The translations under genes and the position numbers were made by a program. Shown here piece by piece: positions 43,572-46,426 of a stretch of DNA of 46,426 nt; the first letter of the stretch is position 1; every line of letters starts with the position of its first letter. Where the stretch lies: the NCBI GenBank assembly GCA_913057645.1, contig CAJXOU010000018.1, positions 1 through 46,426 on the forward strand, given 5' to 3'. Below the pieces are notes generated by a model that saw only the letters and a program-made list of their open reading frames with translations, was not told the origin of the DNA and made no database searches. This DNA is from an uncultured Rhodobiaceae bacterium (GTDB lineage: Bacteria > Pseudomonadota > Alphaproteobacteria > Parvibaculales > Parvibaculaceae).

Positions 43572-44477
43572 ATGGCCTACGAGACAATCAAATACGACGT
43601 GGCGGACAACATCCTCACATTGACGCTGCACCGCCCGGACAAGCTCAACGCCTTCACCGGCCAGATGATGTTCGAGATGATCGATGCCTTCGACAAGGCG
43701 GATGCGGATGACGATGTGCGCGCCATCATCGTGACGGGCGAGGGCCGCGCCTTCTGCGCCGGCGCCGACCTGTCGGCGGGCGCGAAGACATTCGACTATG
43801 CCGAGCGCGAGGATCGGCCCGAAAAGCAGGGTACGCCTGTGAAACCGAACGGCGAGATCGACTGGAGCCATGAAAGCGTGCGCGATGGCGGTGGGCGTCT
43901 GACGCTCCGCATTTTCGAAAGCCTGAAGCCGGTCATCGGCGCGATCAACGGCCCGGCGGTCGGCGTGGGCGTCACGATGCAGTTGCCGATGGACATCCGC
44001 CTCGCTTCCGAGAACGCGAAGTTCGGTTTTGTCTTTGCGCGCCGCGGCATCGTGCCGGAGGCCTGTTCCAGCTATTTTCTGCCGCGCGTCGTCGGCATCA
44101 GCCAGGCGCTCGAATGGACTTATTCGGGCCGTGTCTTCGGTGCGGAGGAAGCGCTGAAGGGCGGCCTCGTCCGCTCGCTTCACAAGCCGGATGATCTTCT
44201 CCCCGCCGCGCGCGAACTGGCGAGGGAGATCGTCGACAATACCGCGCAGGTATCCGTTGCGCTGACGCGGCAGATGCTCTGGCGGATGCTCGGCGCCGAT
44301 CATCCGATGGAAGCGCACAAGGTGGACAGCCGTGCGATTTATGCCCGCGGTGCGTCGGCCGATGCGAAGGAAGGCGTCATGTCCTTCCTCGAAAAGCGTC
44401 CGGCGGTATACCCCTGCACGGTCTCGAAGGATATGCCGTCCTTCTACCCCTGGTGGGACGAGCGCAAATACAGCTAA
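43572..44477 (+). CDS. enoyl-CoA hydratase/isomerase family protein (second copy)
   Basis: 301-residue crotonase-fold protein with RPDKLNAFTG, the oxyanion segment GEGRAFCAGADLS (57-69) and INGPAVGVGVT (125-135). ARRGIVPEACSS holds Glu163. As in the copy at 3358, the position of the second hydratase glutamate is changed (Thr135), leaving one acid. A 20-25-residue insert follows the oxyanion loop (DYAEREDRPEKQGTPVKPNG). The C-terminus ends PWWDERKYS, a tail seen in some isomerase-like members. GGGAG precedes the ATG. It diverges from the acyl-CoA synthetase gene and probably acts on its product or a later intermediate. Confidence 0.9.
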   Translation: MAYETIKYDVADNILTLTLHRPDKLNAFTGQMMFEMIDAFDKADADDDVRAIIVTGEGRAFCAGADLSAGAKTFDYAEREDRPEKQGTPVKPNGEIDWSHESVRDGGGRLTLRIFESLKPVIGAINGPAVGVGVTMQLPMDIRLASENAKFGFVFARRGIVPEACSSYFLPRVVGISQALEWTYSGRVFGAEEALKGGLVRSLHKPDDLLPAARELAREIVDNTAQVSVALTRQMLWRMLGADHPMEAHKVDSRAIYARGASADAKEGVMSFLEKRPAVYPCTVSKDMPSFYPWWDERKYS

Positions 44478-44488
44478 GCGGACGACGG

Positions 44489-44516
44489 AAGGCGGGGATA
44501 ACCTCCCCGCCTTTTT
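44489..44516 (+). terminator. terminator after the hydratase-family gene
   Basis: A 10-base stem (AAGGCGGGGA and TCCCCGCCTT) with loop TAACC, followed by TTTTTCTTA. It lies 11 bases after the plus-strand stop and two bases before the converging antiporter stop. Confidence 0.85.
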
Positions 44517-44517
44517 C

Positions 44518-46368
44518 TTAGTCAGGCAGTTTCGGCGGCGTCTCTTTCTGGAGATGCGATTTCGCCCGCTCGGCGGCGGTCGCTTCGGGTGTCGCGGCGT
44601 CGTCCGCCGGCTTCACGAGGTTCGCGACTTGCCAACCGGGACCCGCCTTGAACGTGCGGTCCTCGGCGAAGGGGTAGACGATGTTGTCGCGTGAGATTGC
44701 GTAGAGCGGAATGCCTTCGCCGCCCTGCTGCTCAAGCATCTTCTGGAAGCCATACTCTTCGGTCAGTTTTGTCATCTTGATCTGCCAGCCGTCCGCGAGC
44801 CGGTCTTCGAGAGCCTCCAGCGTCGTATCTTCCTTGAAGAGCAGGCGTCCTTCGATGGCAGCGACGTTTTCCGCCTGGTCGGCGAGCCGGATACGAAACA
44901 CCGAGCCGGAGCCGAATTCCCGTGCATAACGCAGACAGGCAAGCGTATTGAGCGGCGCGCGTCTCGACAGCGCCAGCAATTGTCCGATGCCGACAAGGTC
45001 GAGCCGCCGGTCGGCATCGTCCGAAACGATATTGCCGAAATAGGTCCTGAGGCCTCCCATCCGGGCCTTGCGCGTTTCGTCCCATGATGTGTCTGAAAGG
45101 ATCACGTCGAAGTCGAGCTTCTTGAGACTGTTCGCGATGGCATGGGCGACCGGGTTGCCGCCGACGATCAGGAGGCCGCGCGGTTCGGGGTCTGCGACGC
45201 CGAGGAGCCGCGCCAGCGGCCGCGCCGTCAGGCTCTGCAGGAGAACCGTCGTGACGATAACGGTGAAGGTGAGCGCGACGAGCGTTTGAGCGCCGTCGAC
45301 GCCCGCCCGGTTGAGCTGGATCGCGAAGAGGCCGGAGACGGCGGCGGCGACGATACCGCGCGGCGCAATCCAGGAGAGGATCGCGCGTTCGCGCCACGGC
45401 ATGGACGTCCCCACCGTCGAGACGAGAACGGAAAGCGGCCGCGCGATGAAGAGGATAATCCCCATCAGGGCAGCAACCATCGTCCAGTTCGCGGTAAAGG
45501 CGTCGGTGGGAAGACGCGCCGCCAGAACGACGAAAAGAATCGAGGTGAGGAGGATCGTCAGGCTTTCCTTGAAGTCGAGGATATCCTCAACATCCACGTC
45601 GCGCATGTTGGCCAGGAAGATGCCCATGATGGTAACGGCGAGCAGCCCGGACTCATGCGCGATTTCGTTTGCGCCGACGAAAACCGCAAGTACCAGCGCA
45701 AGCGCGATGACGTTATGGAGATAGTCGGGCATCACATGCCGCCGCAACAGCCAGCCGAAGGCGTAGCCCGCGCCCGCGCCGAGGGCGACACCCGCTGCGA
45801 AGATTTCCGCGATCAGGATGAAGTTGCCCGGATCCGCGGTGTCGACCGCGACGAATTGGAAGATCACGACGGCCGCAAGCGCGCCGAGCGGGTCGATGAT
45901 GACGCCTTCCCAGCGCAGTACGTTGGCGGCGTTGCGGGTAAGGCCCACGGACCGGAGGATCGGGATGATGACGGTGGGGCCGGTAACGGAGACGAGCGCG
46001 CCGAAAAGAAACGCGACCTCGAAGCTCAACAGGCCGAGCGCCCATGCGCCGAGCGCGGCGACGATGATGGTAACGCCGGCGCCGAGCGTGACGAGCCGTG
46101 TGACGATCTGTCCGTGTCCGCGAATTTCGCTGAACCGGAGCGTAAGGCTCCCTTCGAACAGGATGACGGCAACACCGAGGGAGACGAAGGGGAAGAGCAG
46201 GTCGCCGAACATCTCGTCCGGGCTGAACAGATGGAGCCCCGGCCCGATGGCGAGGCCCGCCACCAGCAGAAGCAGGATCGCCGGCAGCTTCAGCCACCAG
46301 GAAAACCATTGTGCTGTTGCACCGATAAACACGATCAGCGCGGCGGCAAGCGCCGGATTGTCATTCAT
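44518..46368 (-). CDS. cation:proton antiporter with TrkA-N domain (CPA family)
   Basis: 616-residue protein. About twelve N-terminal membrane helices (residues 5-395) of the Na+/H+ exchanger fold are followed by a cytoplasmic Rossmann domain (about 400-530, starting LLIVGGNPVAHAIANSLKKL). A short acidic/basic tail ends KLPD. VILFEGSLTLRF and EGVIIDPLGALAAVV (with Glu and Asp inside a helix) are at the usual ion-path positions. It should exchange Na+ or K+ for H+ at the inner membrane; the ion is not certain. The TrkA-N part suggests gating by a nucleotide. Its ATG at 46368 is 58 bases from the right edge. Confidence 0.88.
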   Translation of the reverse strand: MNDNPALAAALIVFIGATAQWFSWWLKLPAILLLLVAGLAIGPGLHLFSPDEMFGDLLFPFVSLGVAVILFEGSLTLRFSEIRGHGQIVTRLVTLGAGVTIIVAALGAWALGLLSFEVAFLFGALVSVTGPTVIIPILRSVGLTRNAANVLRWEGVIIDPLGALAAVVIFQFVAVDTADPGNFILIAEIFAAGVALGAGAGYAFGWLLRRHVMPDYLHNVIALALVLAVFVGANEIAHESGLLAVTIMGIFLANMRDVDVEDILDFKESLTILLTSILFVVLAARLPTDAFTANWTMVAALMGIILFIARPLSVLVSTVGTSMPWRERAILSWIAPRGIVAAAVSGLFAIQLNRAGVDGAQTLVALTFTVIVTTVLLQSLTARPLARLLGVADPEPRGLLIVGGNPVAHAIANSLKKLDFDVILSDTSWDETRKARMGGLRTYFGNIVSDDADRRLDLVGIGQLLALSRRAPLNTLACLRYAREFGSGSVFRIRLADQAENVAAIEGRLLFKEDTTLEALEDRLADGWQIKMTKLTEEYGFQKMLEQQGGEGIPLYAISRDNIVYPFAEDRTFKAGPGWQVANLVKPADDAATPEATAAERAKSHLQKETPPKLPD

Positions 46369-46426
46369 GAACTGGCCTCGACGGTCGCGAATGCGTTGCC
46401 CCGACGGGAAGCATACACGTTACGGG

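Overview
The window is high-GC, gene-dense bacterial chromosome. It looks alphaproteobacterial: it has a betaine-lipid btaAB pair, a CsgH-type curli protein, many acyl-CoA and TauD-family genes, and strong AGGAGG-like ribosome sites. A Parvibaculum-like or rhizobial relative is a guess from gene content only. No integrase, transposase, CRISPR array, phage gene or replication origin was seen. The first ~190 bases are G-rich low-complexity sequence that breaks a gene and look like a bad contig end.

Layout. 1-3228 (minus): a probable copper-uptake operon of a DUF2946 protein, a TonB-dependent receptor and a YcnI-like (DUF1775) protein. 3358-7304: an enoyl-CoA hydratase-family gene, a BtuB-type receptor behind a cobalamin riboswitch, and a glutathione transferase. 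7502-7833: tRNA-Pro(CGG) and tRNA-Gln(UUG). 7931-9619: a compact curli-like locus, with a CsgH-like protein and a major curlin of 13 exact-length 11-residue repeats on the minus strand and a divergent minor curlin. 9635-15568: a two-gene heterodimeric ABC exporter on the minus strand, divergent from btaAB. 15681-18630: an L,D-transpeptidase, an M15-type murein endopeptidase and a cytochrome b561. 18615-25383: glutaryl-CoA dehydrogenase with a LysR regulator, a reductase-like SDR with a coupled 36-residue membrane peptide, and two nitronate-monooxygenase-like proteins around a second LysR gene.

25435-46368 is an accessory catabolic stretch. A Crp/Fnr-type regulator sits opposite two TauD-family dioxygenases with a perfect palindrome between them. 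An EamA transporter, two penicillin-binding-like serine hydrolases and two small unknown proteins follow. A GH5 glycosidase resembling endoglycoceramidase-related or steryl-glucosidase enzymes is next, then an IclR regulator opposite a third dioxygenase, again with a palindrome between. After these come a dimethylformamidase-like protein, oligopeptidase B, MsrB, a MaoC hydratase, an OmpA-domain protein, an acyl-CoA synthetase divergent from a second hydratase-family gene, and a cation/proton antiporter with a TrkA-N domain.

The most distinctive unit is the curli-like locus: fibre subunits and a probable chaperone without the CsgE/F/G secretion genes, with a perfect hairpin between curlin and csgH. 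Next are the ABC exporter whose motif changes fall at one ATP site beside the betaine-lipid genes, and the regulator-palindrome-dioxygenase modules. Functions are read from motifs and family resemblance only; no database search was run.
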